Made by a program: the position numbers and the translations under genes. 64,000 bases of DNA from Phocaeicola salanitronis DSM 18170 (GTDB lineage Bacteria; Bacteroidota; Bacteroidia; Bacteroidales; Bacteroidaceae). Location of the stretch: positions 2,930,001-2,994,000 of the forward strand of contig NC_015164.1 of NCBI RefSeq assembly GCF_000190575.1, given 5' to 3'. Each line of letters opens with the position of its first letter. The stretch's first letter is position 1. Below are positions 1 to 10,102 of this stretch, one piece after another. The notes beneath the pieces are model-generated. The model ran no database searches, was not told the DNA's origin, and was given only the letters and a program-made list of their open reading frames with translations.

Positions 1-2361
1 GGATTGTCATTCAACTTGGGCGATATCATCATTCCGAAGGAGAAAGAAGAACTGATTAAGCGTGGTAATGAGGAAGTGGAACAAATCATGATGAACTATA
101 ACATGGGTTTCATTACCGACAACGAACGTTATAATCAGGTTATCGATACATGGACACATGTCAACAGCGACTTGTCCGACATCTTGTATAAGACGATTAA
201 GAACGATGACCAAGGGTTCAACTCTGTATTCATGATGTTGGATTCCGGTGCCCGTGGTTCTAAGGAACAGATTCGTCAGTTGTCTGGTATGCGTGGTTTG
301 ATGGCGAAGCCGCAGAAGGCAGGTGCCGAAGGCGCACAGATTATTGAAAACCCGATTCTTTCGAACTTTAAGGAAGGTCTTTCGGTGTTGGAGTACTTTA
401 TCTCTACCCACGGTGCCCGTAAAGGTCTTGCCGATACCGCGTTGAAGACAGCCGATGCCGGATACCTGACCCGTCGTCTGGTTGACGTGTCACACGATGT
501 GATTATCAATGAAGAAGACTGCGGTACCTTGCGCGGACTGGTTTGCACGGCATTGAAGAACAACGATGAAGTTATCGCTACGCTGTACGAACGCATCTTG
601 GGACGTGTGTCGGTACACGATGTGATTCATCCTACGACCGGAAAGCTGATTGTAGCTTCGGGCGAAGAGATTACCGAAAGCATTGCCGAGGAAATCGAAA
701 ACTCTCCGATAGAAAGCGTGGAAATCCGTTCGGTATTGACGTGCGAATCGAAGAAAGGTGTCTGTGCGAAGTGTTACGGACGTAACCTTGCTACCAGCCG
801 TATGGTTCAGAAAGGTGAAGCGGTCGGAGTCATTGCCGCACAGTCTATTGGTGAGCCGGGTACTCAGTTGACATTGCGTACCTTCCATGCCGGTGGTATT
901 GCCGGTAACATGGCAGCCAATGCAAGCATCGTGGCAAAGAATGACGCGCGTCTGGAATTCGAAGAACTGCGTACGGTAGATGCTGTAGAAGAAACCGGCG
1001 AACCGGTGAAGATTGTGGTAGGCCGTTTGGCGGAAGTCCGGTTTATTGATGTCAATACGGGCATTGTATTGTCTACCCACTATGTACCATACGGTTCTAA
1101 GCTGTATGCTTCAGACGGTGAAGTGGTAGAGAAGGGCAAGCTGATTGCCAAGTGGGACCCGTTCAATGCCGTTATCGTAACCGAGGTTGCAGGTAAGATT
1201 GCATTCGAGTCGGTTATCGAGAATGTAACGTATAAGGTAGAATCGGATGAGGCTACCGGTTTGCGTGAAATCATCATTACAGAGTCGAAAGACAAGAACA
1301 AGATACCTTCATTGCATATCCTTGATGAAAATGGCAATGAAATCCGTACGTACAACTTGCCGGTAGGCGGACACGTGGTAGTAGAAGACAAGCAAATCGT
1401 GAAGGCGGGTGATATTCTGGTGAAGATTCCGCGTGCCGTAGGTAAGGCGGGCGATATCACCGGTGGTTTGCCTCGTGTGACAGAGTTGTTCGAGGCACGT
1501 AATCCGTCCAATCCTGCTGTGGTATCTGAAATCGACGGTGAGATTACCATGGGTAAGATCAAACGTGGTAACCGTGAAATCATTGTGACTTCAAAGACCG
1601 GTGATGTGAAGAAGTATCTGGTAGCATTGTCCAAGCAGATTCTGGTACAGGATAATGACTATGTACGTGCCGGTACTCCGTTGTCCGACGGCGCCATTAC
1701 GCCTGCCGATATCCTGGCGATTAAAGGTCCTACGGCTGTACAGGAATACATCGTTAATGAAATCCAGGACGTTTATCGTCTGCAGGGTGTGAAGATTAAC
1801 GATAAGCACTTCGAGATTATCGTACGCCAGATGATGCGCAAGGTACAGATTGACGAGCCGGGAGATACCCGTTTCTTGGAGCAACAGGTGGTAGACCGTC
1901 TGGAATTCAATGAAGAGAACGACCGTATCTGGGGCAAGAAAGTTGTGGTTGACGCAGGTGATTCGCAGAACCTCCAGCCGGGGCAGATTGTTACGGCACG
2001 TAAGTTGCGTGACGAGAACAGTATGCTGAAACGCCGCGACCTGAAACCGGTGGAAGTACGTGATGCTGTTCCGGCAACTTCTACGCAGATTCTGCAAGGT
2101 ATTACCCGTGCCGCATTGCAGACTTCCAGCTTCATGTCGGCAGCATCCTTCCAGGAAACGACGAAGGTGCTCAACGAAGCGGCTATCAACGGTAAGGTAG
2201 ACCGTCTGGAAGGTATGAAGGAGAATGTGATTTGCGGTCACTTGATTCCTGCAGGTACCGGACAGCGCGAGTTCGACAAGATTATCGTAGGCTCGAAAGA
2301 GGAATACGACCGTATCCTTGCCAACAAGAAGAATGTGCTTGACTATAACGAAGTAGAATAA
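1..2361 (+). CDS. rpoC: DNA-directed RNA polymerase subunit beta' (3' part)
   Basis: C-terminal ~786 residues of the largest catalytic subunit of RNA polymerase; the reading frame is open from base 1, so the 5' half lies outside the window. Visible landmarks are the trigger-loop/bridge region ([12 protein letters not shown] followed by [20 protein letters not shown]), the second zinc site ([15 protein letters not shown], around residues 250-262 of the fragment), and the conserved [18 protein letters not shown] segment. The long insertion-bearing C-terminus is typical of Bacteroidetes. The gene ends with a strong intrinsic terminator, so it is the last gene of the rpoBC transcript. Identity is certain; only the 5' boundary is missing. 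Confidence 0.98.
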   Translation, partial: GLSFNLGDIIIPKEKEELIKRGNEEVEQIMMNYNMGFITDNERYNQVIDTWTHVNSDLSDILYKTIKNDDQGFNSVFMMLDSGARGSKEQIRQLSGMRGLMAKPQKAGAEGAQIIENPILSNFKEGLSVLEYFISTHGARKGLADTALKTADAGYLTRRLVDVSHDVIINEEDCGTLRGLVCTALKNNDEVIATLYERILGRVSVHDVIHPTTGKLIVASGEEITESIAEEIENSPIESVEIRSVLTCESKKGVCAKCYGRNLATSRMVQKGEAVGVIAAQSIGEPGTQLTLRTFHAGGIAGNMAANASIVAKNDARLEFEELRTVDAVEETGEPVKIVVGRLAEVRFIDVNTGIVLSTHYVPYGSKLYASDGEVVEKGKLIAKWDPFNAVIVTEVAGKIAFESVIENVTYKVESDEATGLREIIITESKDKNKIPSLHILDENGNEIRTYNLPVGGHVVVEDKQIVKAGDILVKIPRAVGKAGDITGGLPRVTELFEARNPSNPAVVSEIDGEITMGKIKRGNREIIVTSKTGDVKKYLVALSKQILVQDNDYVRAGTPLSDGAITPADILAIKGPTAVQEYIVNEIQDVYRLQGVKINDKHFEIIVRQMMRKVQIDEPGDTRFLEQQVVDRLEFNEENDRIWGKKVVVDAGDSQNLQPGQIVTARKLRDENSMLKRRDLKPVEVRDAVPATSTQILQGITRAALQTSSFMSAASFQETTKVLNEAAINGKVDRLEGMKENVICGHLIPAGTGQREFDKIIVGSKEEYDRILANKKNVLDYNEVE

Positions 2362-2388
2362 TCATTATCTCTTTGGTGTTTATCATAG

Positions 2389-2424
2389 AAAGCTCCCGCC
2401 CGTCAAGGGTCGGGAGCTTTTTTT
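2389..2424 (+). terminator. Intrinsic terminator of rpoC
   Basis: A 10-bp perfect stem AAAGCTCCCG / CGGGAGCTTT (2389-2398 with 2411-2420) is followed by a T run, 28 bases after the rpoC stop codon. Confidence 0.9.
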
Positions 2425-2502
2425 ATCCATGCGTTTTTCCCTCTGCTTGCTTTTGAAGTCTGAAGGAAATGGCTAACTTTGTGGACGGATAAACTTGAGG
2501 CT

Positions 2503-2973
2503 ATGGATATATTCCTTATCATATTAGGTGTCATTTGTCTGGTGGCGGGTATGCTGGGGTGTGTGCTTCCGTTACTTCCCGGACCTCCGCTTGCCTATGT
2601 CGGCATGTTGTTGTTTCATTTCACCGGGCGGTTGCAGTTTACTCCGGTGCAGTTGGTTGTGTGGGCTGTATTGGTTGTTCTGGTGCAGGTGCTCGATTAC
2701 GTGATACCGATGTTGGGGACGAAGTATGCCGGAGGCACCAAATGGGGCAATTGGGGATGTGTCATCGGTACGGTAGCAGGCTTGTTCTTTCCGCCTTGGG
2801 GAATTATCCTCGGTCCTTTCGTTGGAGCGGTTATCGGTGAGTTGGCGGGAGACAAGAACCTGAAAGATGCCTTGCGCTCAGGGTTCGGCTCTTTGGCGGG
2901 CTTCTTGTTCGGAACAGTTGTCAAGCTGGCATTGTGCGGTTATTTCGTTTGGCAATTCCTTGTAGCCTTCTGA
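2503..2973 (+). CDS. DUF456 family membrane protein
   Basis: A 156-residue very hydrophobic protein starting MDIFLIILGVICLVAGMLGC. It has about four predicted membrane segments (residues ~1-25, ~45-65, ~80-110, ~130-155) with the glycine-rich PLLPGPPLAY and GIILGPFVGAVIGE motifs characteristic of DUF456. The function of the family is unknown. The ATG at 2503 was chosen over the in-frame GTG-like start at 2479 because the hydrophobic segment begins there. It stands alone behind the rpoC terminator; TAACTTTG (2472-2479) just upstream fits a Bacteroides -7 element. Confidence 0.85.
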   Translation: MDIFLIILGVICLVAGMLGCVLPLLPGPPLAYVGMLLFHFTGRLQFTPVQLVVWAVLVVLVQVLDYVIPMLGTKYAGGTKWGNWGCVIGTVAGLFFPPWGIILGPFVGAVIGELAGDKNLKDALRSGFGSLAGFLFGTVVKLALCGYFVWQFLVAF

Positions 2974-3404
2974 GTTTGTTGGAGGATGGTCAGTCAGAAA
3001 TGAAATGCGAATATTTCTAAGCCTGTACACATGGCGGTGCGGGCTGGGAGTTAGATGCCAATACCTCTTGCATTGTTTTTGGATGCGGCAGTTTGTGTCG
3101 CCCGATGCGGTTAGCTGCTTTCCTGTCAGCATCTATCTGCGTTTTCAGTCCTCTATAGCCAGTACTGCTGTCCTGACAGGTCAGGACTCCAGTCCTTGCC
3201 CGCTGGGACTGCAGTCCTTGCTGGGAGGACTGGGAAGAGGAGCAGGATGTGTCGGGCGAAGCAAGCTTTTGCGTTGTCGGATGAGGTTTATTGGCAGAAG
3301 GGATAAATATGATGAACTGTTGTGTTCCAGCGTATTGAATTGTAAATCCTGTATGGTGGATTTTAAAAAATTGTTATACCTTTGCAGGCATAAAAGGACA
3401 AGCC
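2974..3404. other. Intergenic region with three clustered palindromes and a -7 promoter element
   Basis: No convincing gene: the long plus-strand frame here runs antisense-like through the next gene and lacks coding character. The stretch contains three adjacent palindromes: TCCTGACAGGTCAGGA (3171-3186), GGACTCCAGTCC (3184-3195) and GGACTGCAGTCC (3206-3217). The last two are embedded in a near-identical 16-bp direct repeat ending CTTGC. A Bacteroides -7 element TACCTTTG (3377-3384) precedes the next gene by 20 bases. Confidence 0.6.
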
Positions 3405-5207
3405 ATGAAACCGAATGCCGTAACCTGCCTATTGTTGATTTTCTGTGTGATGAACCTGTTCTTCGGCTGCTCTCAGCGGAAAGCCGCCCCTTTGCCCGAA
3501 CTGGAGCAGGCGGAAGCGGTGATGTTCGACTATCCCGACAGCGCCTTGCGTATTTTAGAATCTATGCCCATGCCTGCCGATAAGGAGCAGCATGCCTTGT
3601 GGTGCCTGTTGGTGACGCAGGCGAAATACAAACAATACCTTCCTATCACTTCCGATTCGTTGATTCGTATCGCGTACGATTATTACAAGCTTACGGATAA
3701 TGCCCGGCGTAAGGCGATGGCGGCACTTTATATGGGTAATGTGAATTACGAATTGCAGAAGATAGAAACCTCCATGGCTTATTATTTGGAAGCGAAAGAT
3801 GAAATGGTACATACCGATGATTATACCTTGGGATATTTGGTAATGTCCAGTCTTGGCGATTTATACCTTTACAGGGACTTGACAGATTATGCATTAGAGG
3901 TGATTCAAAAGTCGTATGATTATGCCGTGAAAACGCCTTATTTAAAATATAAAGCTTATGCTTTAAGAGATATGGCAAGAGTCTATGCAGTAAAAGACCG
4001 ATTGGATTCGGCTATTGTTTATTATAATAAGGCTATAGGGGAAACTCAAAAAGCGAATTTGTCGGATTTGGAGCAAGCGTTTAAAAATGAATTGGCATCT
4101 ATCTATATTTTATTAGGGGATTCCAGAAAGGCATTGGATTTAAAAAAAGAAGTCATTGAAAGCCCTTATCGCACCGCTCAGATCTATTATGGCATGGGAG
4201 TGGCTTATATAAATGTGCACGAATACGATTCAGCCTATTATTGCTTGAATCGGGCATTGGGCGCTTCAAATATTTATACGCGTGGTGCGGTTTACCAAAG
4301 CTTGTTGTCTTTAAGCAAACGTTGCCCGCAATATCGGGACTATGCGCTTCAGTACAGCGATTCCTTACGTTTTTATGAGGATTCCATCCGTTCGATAGAC
4401 AAGAGCAAGGAAATCGTTGTTTACCAGGAGCAGATAAAGCAGGAGAAGCTGAAGCTGGAAAAAGCCAATGCCACCCGCTGGCTCTTGGTTTCGGTGCTGG
4501 CGGGCGTGGTGCTTCTCGCCTTGCTGGTCTACGTCTACCAACGCCGTAAAATCGTCCTGCACCGCAAGGAAGAGGAACTGAACCGTCTGGGCTTGCGGCT
4601 TCACGAGCATGAATCGCTGATGGACCGGAACAACGCTTACATTGCGGAACTGGAAGCGCAGATAGCCGAGGGGCGTGAGGCTTCGGACCAGTTGGGTGAG
4701 CAAGAGGAAACGCTTGCCTCCCTACGTAAGGAAAACGATTCCTTGCGCCGTGATGCGGACCGCTTGCGTAAGGAAATGGAGAAGCTCCGCCTCCCTTCGG
4801 AAGAGTCGGGAGGTACGGAACGCATCGCCGCAGAACTTCGCCAGACCAGGCAGGAGAACGAGGAGCTCCGCATCCGCATGCTGGAACGATACCCCGAGCT
4901 TTCCTCCCTCCATGCCCATCCGGTGTACCTTCAGGCGGAAGGCATGTCACGGCTCCGCCAGATATGCGATACGGTGTACGGGGGCTTTTGCCGGCGTCTC
5001 TCGCAATCCGTCCCTTCGCTGAGTGAGTACGAGGTGGAGCTGTGCTGCCTGATCAAGCTCCGCTTCACAGTCGGTGAGATAGCCGCCCTGCTGGGCATTT
5101 CCCCTTCCTCGGTCTCTACCAGCAAGCACCGTGTGAAGAAGAAAATCTATTCGTGCTTCGGCATCACGGACAAGAAGAGCCTGGACTTATGGGTTTGGGA
5201 AGCCTGA
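3405..5207 (+). CDS. TPR-containing membrane lipoprotein with C-terminal HTH (putative transcriptional regulator)
   Basis: 600 residues. The N-terminus is a lipoprotein signal peptide (hydrophobic stretch ending FFGC, Cys22). Residues ~30-330 consist of TPR-like helical repeats (for example YYLEAKDEMVHTDDYTLGY, AIVYYNKAIGETQKANL). A single transmembrane helix lies at ~355-375 (WLLVSVLAGVVLLALLVYVY), followed by a charged coiled coil (~380-500) and a LuxR/GerE-like helix-turn-helix at ~540-600 (FTVGEIAALLGISPSSVSTS). The layout, sensor repeats outside and DNA-binding domain inside, matches a common Bacteroidetes one-component membrane regulator. It probably controls the receptor gene that follows, but that is inferred only from adjacency. 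Ligand unknown. Base composition is uneven: the TPR core (3700-4300) is AT-richer than the rest. Confidence 0.75.
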   Translation: MKPNAVTCLLLIFCVMNLFFGCSQRKAAPLPELEQAEAVMFDYPDSALRILESMPMPADKEQHALWCLLVTQAKYKQYLPITSDSLIRIAYDYYKLTDNARRKAMAALYMGNVNYELQKIETSMAYYLEAKDEMVHTDDYTLGYLVMSSLGDLYLYRDLTDYALEVIQKSYDYAVKTPYLKYKAYALRDMARVYAVKDRLDSAIVYYNKAIGETQKANLSDLEQAFKNELASIYILLGDSRKALDLKKEVIESPYRTAQIYYGMGVAYINVHEYDSAYYCLNRALGASNIYTRGAVYQSLLSLSKRCPQYRDYALQYSDSLRFYEDSIRSIDKSKEIVVYQEQIKQEKLKLEKANATRWLLVSVLAGVVLLALLVYVYQRRKIVLHRKEEELNRLGLRLHEHESLMDRNNAYIAELEAQIAEGREASDQLGEQEETLASLRKENDSLRRDADRLRKEMEKLRLPSEESGGTERIAAELRQTRQENEELRIRMLERYPELSSLHAHPVYLQAEGMSRLRQICDTVYGGFCRRLSQSVPSLSEYEVELCCLIKLRFTVGEIAALLGISPSSVSTSKHRVKKKIYSCFGITDKKSLDLWVWEA

Positions 5208-5301
5208 ACATGCCGCATCTGTATAGATTCGGATTTCCTTAAAATGGGTAATCTGTTTATTATAAGCTGTTTGTAGGATTGTCGCTGTATAGATGGATTT
5301 C

Positions 5302-5332
5302 TTGTTTCATCGGATAATAGTCTTTAACTTTG
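5302..5332 (+). promoter_or_regulatory. Promoter of the TonB-type receptor gene
   Basis: A perfect -7 element TAACTTTG (5325-5332) with a TTG-containing -33 region (5302-5304) at 20-bp spacing, 31 bases upstream of the receptor start. Confidence 0.6.
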
Positions 5333-5362
5333 CGCCAAACAAAACAAAGACAATCAACCGAA

Positions 5363-7687
5363 ATGAGACAGATTTTATTCTTTTTGCTGTGTCTGTGCGC
5401 GGCATCCATCCTTCCGGCGCAGACCTACACGGGCAAGGTAACGGACGAGAAAAACCAGCCATTGCCCTACGCCAATGTAGTGTTGTTATCCCTTCCCGAT
5501 TCCGCCTTTGTGACGGGAACGGTAAGTGATGAATCGGGTGCTTTTGCCCTAAAGACGAACCGGGACAATCTGCTGCTCCGGATTTCCTCCATCGGCTATG
5601 CTACTATATATAATAAGGTAGAGAAACCGGACTTGGGAACCATCCAGCTTTTGCCCGATGCACAGCTGTTGGGCGAAGTGGTGGTAAAGGGCGATTTGCC
5701 CAAAGTGCAGTTGAAAGGGGATGCGCAGGTGACGAATGTGACGGGCACTATCTTGGAGAAGGCAGGTACGGGCAATGACTTGCTGAGCAAGCTTCCGGGC
5801 GTATCGGCGGAAGAAGGTACGGTAAACGTGTTCGGTTCGGGTGAGGCTGAAATCTATATCAACGGGCGCAAGATGCGTAATGCTTCGGAACTGGACCAGC
5901 TTTCATCGGATAACGTGAAGCGTGTAGAGATGGTGCGCAATCCCGGTGCACGGTATGACGCAACGGTGAAAGCCGTGGTGCGCATCTATACCAAGAAGGC
6001 ACAAGGGGAGGGATTTGGTTTCAATAACCGGGCTTATGTAAGATACCAATACGGGTGGAGCGTACTTGACCAGTTCAATTTCAATTACCGTAAGGGTGGA
6101 TTTGATTTTGGAGGTATGCTTTTCGGTTCCCATTCATATAATGAGGATAACAAGATCCTGACGACGGAGACTTACCTTGATAAATATTGGAAACAGGTGA
6201 ATGATATTCACTCTCAGTCGCAAAGCCAAAACTTTTCCGCCAGACTTTCGCTCAACTACCAATTTAATGAGAATCATTCCATGGGTGCCCGTTATGAGTT
6301 TGACCGTACTCCCAAAGACAAATGGTCGATTTCCCCTATGTATTCGGAGGTGTTCCAAAGTGGAGAGCTTTATGAACAGAACACAAGCAATGGATGGCAA
6401 AAAACTCCTGCTACCACTCATTCGTTTAATGTATATTATAACGGACAGATAGGAGAGTGGAATGTTGATTTCAATGCCGACGGGATGTGGTCGTACACCA
6501 AAAACTTGCAGGACATGAATGAACAGTACCTTCCGGCAGACGGCATTTGGCAAGAACAGAACATCTCTTCTTACAACAAGGACGAAAATACGCTTTATGC
6601 TGCTAAACTGATTGTGAGCCGTCCTTTGTGGGGTGGCAATTTTTCATTCGGCGGTGAGTATACATACACAGACCGGGTGAACACTTATGTCAACTATCAG
6701 GGAATCTTAGCTGATGACGACAGCAATATCGAGGAAAGCGCAGCTTCAGCTTTTTTGGAGTATGCCCGTAGCTTCGGTAAGTTGCGGGCTCAGGTAGGTG
6801 TACGTTACGAACACATTACGTCCGATTATTATGAGGATGACATTCGGGTGGATGGACAGAGCCGTACATACGACAATGTATTTCCGACCGTTTCCTTCTC
6901 CTTGCCTGTGGGCAAGACACAGCTTTCGTTAAGCTATACGGGTAGCATCGAGCGTCCGTCATATTGGGATTTGCGGAGCAACGTGACCTACGCTAACCGT
7001 TATACGTACGAGAGCGGTAACCCCTTGCTTCAGCCTTCACTCATCAACCGTCTGTCATTGGATGCTTCTTGGGAATGGATTTATTTCAACGCACGCTATA
7101 CACATACTAAGGACGTGATGATTCAGACCAGTGCCGCTTATTCGGATGACGACCCGACCATCACGCTTTTGATTCATGACAACAAGTATAATTTGGATAA
7201 TATTAATGCGACTTTGTCTTTTTCACCAGTTATCAGTGTTTGGTCACCTCGACTTACATTGATGTATCTTCAGCAATGGTATAAGGTGGATATGCCTAAC
7301 GGGAAACGGAAGAATTTTAATAATCCGATAGGCAGCTTTACGTGGAATAATAATTTTCGTCTCCCCTTGGGCTTTATGCTTGATGTGGATTTCTTTTTGC
7401 AGACGACTGGTGAACAAGAAAATTATCACATAGCGAAGACTGTTTGGTCAGCAGATTTCGGTCTGCGTAAGACTTTTTTTAATGAACGCTTTAGCCTGCA
7501 ATTACAAGCAACGAACTTATTCAACTCTAAAGAATACGATGGTTTCGTTTATAGCGGTAATCGGATACTGGGGTTAGATCAGCAATCGCGCCGCCGCTTC
7601 ACACTGACCCTCCGCTACAAGTTCAATGCCACCAAGAGCAAGTACAAAGGCACGGGAGCAGGTCAGGAACAGCGAAGCCGAATGTGA
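5363..7687 (+). CDS. Outer-membrane beta-barrel (TonB-dependent receptor-like) protein with carboxypeptidase-regulatory domain
   Basis: 774 residues from ATG 5363. A Sec signal peptide (MRQILFFLLCLCAASILPAQ) is followed by a carboxypeptidase regulatory-like domain (residues ~20-105, TYTGKVTDEKNQPLPYANV). Next come a plug-like segment (~110-215, LLSKLPGVSAEEG, INGRKM, VKRVEMVRNPGARYDA) and a long aromatic-rich beta barrel to the C-terminus. This is the OMP_b-brl_3 type of receptor common in Bacteroidetes. No SusD partner is next to it, so it is not a typical polysaccharide-utilisation pair; the substrate cannot be told. Probably regulated by the preceding TPR/HTH protein (inference). Confidence 0.8.
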   Translation: MRQILFFLLCLCAASILPAQTYTGKVTDEKNQPLPYANVVLLSLPDSAFVTGTVSDESGAFALKTNRDNLLLRISSIGYATIYNKVEKPDLGTIQLLPDAQLLGEVVVKGDLPKVQLKGDAQVTNVTGTILEKAGTGNDLLSKLPGVSAEEGTVNVFGSGEAEIYINGRKMRNASELDQLSSDNVKRVEMVRNPGARYDATVKAVVRIYTKKAQGEGFGFNNRAYVRYQYGWSVLDQFNFNYRKGGFDFGGMLFGSHSYNEDNKILTTETYLDKYWKQVNDIHSQSQSQNFSARLSLNYQFNENHSMGARYEFDRTPKDKWSISPMYSEVFQSGELYEQNTSNGWQKTPATTHSFNVYYNGQIGEWNVDFNADGMWSYTKNLQDMNEQYLPADGIWQEQNISSYNKDENTLYAAKLIVSRPLWGGNFSFGGEYTYTDRVNTYVNYQGILADDDSNIEESAASAFLEYARSFGKLRAQVGVRYEHITSDYYEDDIRVDGQSRTYDNVFPTVSFSLPVGKTQLSLSYTGSIERPSYWDLRSNVTYANRYTYESGNPLLQPSLINRLSLDASWEWIYFNARYTHTKDVMIQTSAAYSDDDPTITLLIHDNKYNLDNINATLSFSPVISVWSPRLTLMYLQQWYKVDMPNGKRKNFNNPIGSFTWNNNFRLPLGFMLDVDFFLQTTGEQENYHIAKTVWSADFGLRKTFFNERFSLQLQATNLFNSKEYDGFVYSGNRILGLDQQSRRRFTLTLRYKFNATKSKYKGTGAGQEQRSRM

Positions 7688-7700
7688 TGCTGAGTTTGTG

Positions 7701-7784
7701 AGTTTTTTAGTTCTTGAGTTTTTAAGTTTCTCTGATGCTTAACTCAAGAACTTACGAACTTAAAAACTCAAGAACTAAAAACTT
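7701..7784. repeat. Long inverted repeat, probable bidirectional terminator
   Basis: Two 28-base arms (7701-7728 and 7757-7784) built on AGTTCTTGAGTTTTTAAGTT are inverse complements except for one position, with a 28-base loop. It lies between two convergent genes and has T/A-rich flanks on both sides, which fits a bidirectional terminator. Confidence 0.75.
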
Positions 7785-7794
7785 AACAACTAAC

Positions 7795-8685
7795 CTACAA
7801 GCTGTTGATTTCCTTTTCGGACAATCCGCTGCATTCAGCAATTATGCTGATTGCAACTCCTTTAGCCTTCAGGCTTTGCGCCATTTCAATTGCTTTTTTC
7901 TTTTCTCCTTTTTCAATACCGATTTTTTCTCCTTCTTTCAATCCTTCAGCTCTTCCTTCTTCCAATCCTTCTCTACGTGAGCTGCTGATTTGCATTTTTG
8001 CAGTGCTAACCACATCCCAAAAGTGGTCGTATCCGAGGAGCTGTTCTTTGCTGAAGGCGGATTCTTCCAGTTGGGTTACGGCTTTCTTGATTTCGGGATT
8101 CTCCATCAGCTCTTCCGGTGCCTCGCGTGTCTTTTCGTTGATTTCGGTCAGGTAGCGTAGCCAAAGCACCTGCATCTTCTTGCCTTGGTAGTTGTCCGGC
8201 GTGAACTTGGGGAGTTCGATGAAGATGAACCGCAGCCCTTCGATGACTTCCCTGGTCTCGGTTTCTTCCACAATCTGGAAGTCGTGGTAATACCCTTTGC
8301 TGTCCGAGAAGGTGTCGTTCACGAGGTTCAGCGAGTAGACGGGCTGCAGCAGTTCGTAGTCTTTCCCCTTGTCCAGCTGGCTGACGTATGCTTTCGACGC
8401 GTTGAACAGGACGCGCTGCTTGTATGCCGAAGTCCACATCATCTGCATCTCTACGATGAACTGCCTTCCGCTTTGGTCCTTGCATCGCACGTCCACGATG
8501 CTGTCTTTGTGGAAAGGCGTTTGCGGAACCATTTCGGGGTTCAGGTATTCCACCTGTGTAATCTCTTCTTCGGGTTTCTCGAATGGGAGCAATGCGTTCA
8601 GGAAACTGATAATCAAGTCGGGATGTTCTCCGAACACTTTCTTGAAGGTAAGGTCTGCTTTGGGATTAAGGTATCTCATAATCAA
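7795..8685 (-). CDS. Rpn-family recombination-promoting nuclease / PD-(D/E)XK 'transposase'
   Basis: 296 residues beginning MIMRYLNPKADLTFKKVFG, the signature N-terminus of the Rpn/PDDEXK_2 family. The nuclease core is visible as DSIVDVRCKDQSGRQFIVEMQ (residues ~62-82; D...E-x-Q pattern). The C-terminus has a charged repeat (EGLEEGRAEGLKEGEKIGI) typical of the family. Known members are Mg/Ca-dependent DNA endonucleases that raise RecA-independent recombination; many copies per Bacteroides genome are usual. It is convergent with the receptor gene. A Met two codons later (8679) is an alternative start. Confidence 0.8.
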   Translation of the reverse strand: MIMRYLNPKADLTFKKVFGEHPDLIISFLNALLPFEKPEEEITQVEYLNPEMVPQTPFHKDSIVDVRCKDQSGRQFIVEMQMMWTSAYKQRVLFNASKAYVSQLDKGKDYELLQPVYSLNLVNDTFSDSKGYYHDFQIVEETETREVIEGLRFIFIELPKFTPDNYQGKKMQVLWLRYLTEINEKTREAPEELMENPEIKKAVTQLEESAFSKEQLLGYDHFWDVVSTAKMQISSSRREGLEEGRAEGLKEGEKIGIEKGEKKKAIEMAQSLKAKGVAISIIAECSGLSEKEINSL

Positions 8686-8913
8686 AAAACATTTAGCGGT
8701 TGGCTTTTTGCAAAAATACGGATTTCCGTGGATACCTCCTCCATTTTCAGCATTCTTTTGAAAAGTTTATTGAATATCCGTATTCCACCCAATTGCCATG
8801 TAGGGTCGTTGCGCCTTCCTTCTTCGGTTTAATATTTGCGGTTTCGATGGTATTTATCCCGTCTCGGTAGATTTTCAGTGTGGATGTGGAAGCCCTGCAG
8901 GATGCAGGCAGGC
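8686..8913. other. Intergenic region between lgt and the Rpn gene
   Basis: No gene or clear hairpin seen. A minus-strand frame overlapping the lgt stop codon could encode a short stretch ending in SINFSKEC, but it has no start of its own and is considered noise or a remnant. Confidence 0.4.
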
Positions 8914-9744
8914 TTATCTCCAATCCGCTTTCCGTTTTTTACAAGTCGCAATGAGGAAGATTCCCAATAAAATCAGTGGAATGCTGAGAAGCTGTCCGAT
9001 ATTGAGCGTCATGCTGACCTCTTCGGCAACCTGCGGATTCTTCATGAACTCCAGCCCGAAACGGGAGCCGAAGAATATCAACAGGGATACGCCTGTAATC
9101 AGCCCTACGTATTTCTGCAAATGGTATTTATGATACATCACCCACGAAACGATGAAAGCCGCCAGGCAATAAAGCATTTCATAAATCTGCGTGGGATGAC
9201 ACGCCTGCGCCACACCGTTCTGATTATACAGTTCCTGCCACTCGCGCGAACGGACAAACTCGAAGCCCCAAGGCAACGTGGTAGGATAGCCGAAGATTTC
9301 AGAATTCATTAAGTTTCCGAACCGAATGCAAAAACATACGGCAGCTACGGCGGGAATCATCCGGTCGAAAAGCCACCAGACGCTTTTCTTGGTTACTTTC
9401 TTGGAATACCATACCAATGCCAGTATCAGGAGGAACACGCCTCCATGGCTGGCAAGCCCGCCTTTCCATATCTTCAGAATCTCTGCCGGATTGGCACTGT
9501 AATAGTCCCACTCGTAGAACAGGCAATGTCCCAGCCGGGCACCGACCACACTGCTTACAATGCAATATACAAAGAGCTTGTCTGCCCAATTGTCGGGATA
9601 CCCTTCTTTCTTGAACAGGCGCGATACAATCTCGTACGCCAAAATAAACCCCAATCCCCACATCAGTCCATACCAGCGGAGTTCAATCTGTCCCAAATGT
9701 ACCAAAACAGGATCTACATCCCATACTATGCTTGCTAACGTCAT
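8914..9744 (-). CDS. lgt: Phosphatidylglycerol--prolipoprotein diacylglyceryl transferase
   Basis: 276 residues. Lgt transfers the diacylglyceryl group from phosphatidylglycerol to the lipobox cysteine of prolipoproteins in the inner membrane. Seven or so hydrophobic segments are present; the family markers ASHGGVF (residues ~95-101) and the Lgt signature, here CIRFGNLMNSEIFG (~138-151), are intact, as is the later SRFGLEF segment. Start at ATG 9744. The conjugative element is integrated ~25 bp upstream, so sequences beyond the -7 region of the native lgt promoter have been replaced by element DNA. Confidence 0.95.
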   Translation of the reverse strand: MTLASIVWDVDPVLVHLGQIELRWYGLMWGLGFILAYEIVSRLFKKEGYPDNWADKLFVYCIVSSVVGARLGHCLFYEWDYYSANPAEILKIWKGGLASHGGVFLLILALVWYSKKVTKKSVWWLFDRMIPAVAAVCFCIRFGNLMNSEIFGYPTTLPWGFEFVRSREWQELYNQNGVAQACHPTQIYEMLYCLAAFIVSWVMYHKYHLQKYVGLITGVSLLIFFGSRFGLEFMKNPQVAEEVSMTLNIGQLLSIPLILLGIFLIATCKKRKADWR

Positions 9745-9767
9745 CGTCTTTTCCTTTTATGTAATTA

Positions 9768-9782
9768 CGGTTGCAAAGTTAC
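9768..9782 (-). other. Left attachment site (attL)
   Basis: Read on the minus strand the site is GTAACTTTGCAACCG, a perfect match to the GTAnnTTTGC target/end consensus known for CTnDOT. The same bases provide a -7 promoter element (TAACTTTG) reading toward lgt. The 11 bases shared with the right end are CTTTGCAACCG on this strand. Confidence 0.75.
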
Positions 9783-9977
9783 TACAAAAAAGTGAAATGC
9801 GGAAAGATATAGTGATAGAATTGAGTTACAAGGGTTTTAGTTGAAGTGGCGAAAATTCGTGAAGCCATTACAATCCCTGCCAAAGCCAAATCCTGACGCC
9901 GCAACGTTACTTGTTCGTAACCATGCCCGAAAATGCGACAAACGGGTACGGATGACGAAACAAGACGCTAAGGAATA

Positions 9978-9997
9978 GTGAGTTACCGACAACTCAC
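9978..9997. repeat. Hairpin near the left element end
   Basis: A perfect 7-bp inverted repeat GTGAGTT / AACTCAC (9978-9984, 9991-9997) with a 6-base loop lies between attL and int. It could be part of an arm-type integrase or Xis site or fold in the int leader. The region 9783-10102 otherwise holds no gene. Confidence 0.4.
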
Positions 9998-10102
9998 GCG
10001 AAAAATTTGCTTACGGAAAAAGATTGCGCCGTTCCTCCCCGTTTTGCGTACCGACACCGGACTCTTCACCAACTAATTTTGAAACCAAAAAAATTAAGGA
10101 CG

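Noticed and set aside
4153..4950. 265-codon minus-strand frame inside the TPR regulator gene
   Set aside because: It is a shadow of the plus-strand coding sequence with Pro/Arg/Gly-biased composition typical of antisense frames.
8760..8930. Remnant of a glycosidase-like protein on the minus strand after lgt
   Set aside because: An open stretch with IYRDGIN looks suggestive, but it is short, overlaps the lgt end and has no start; could be chance.
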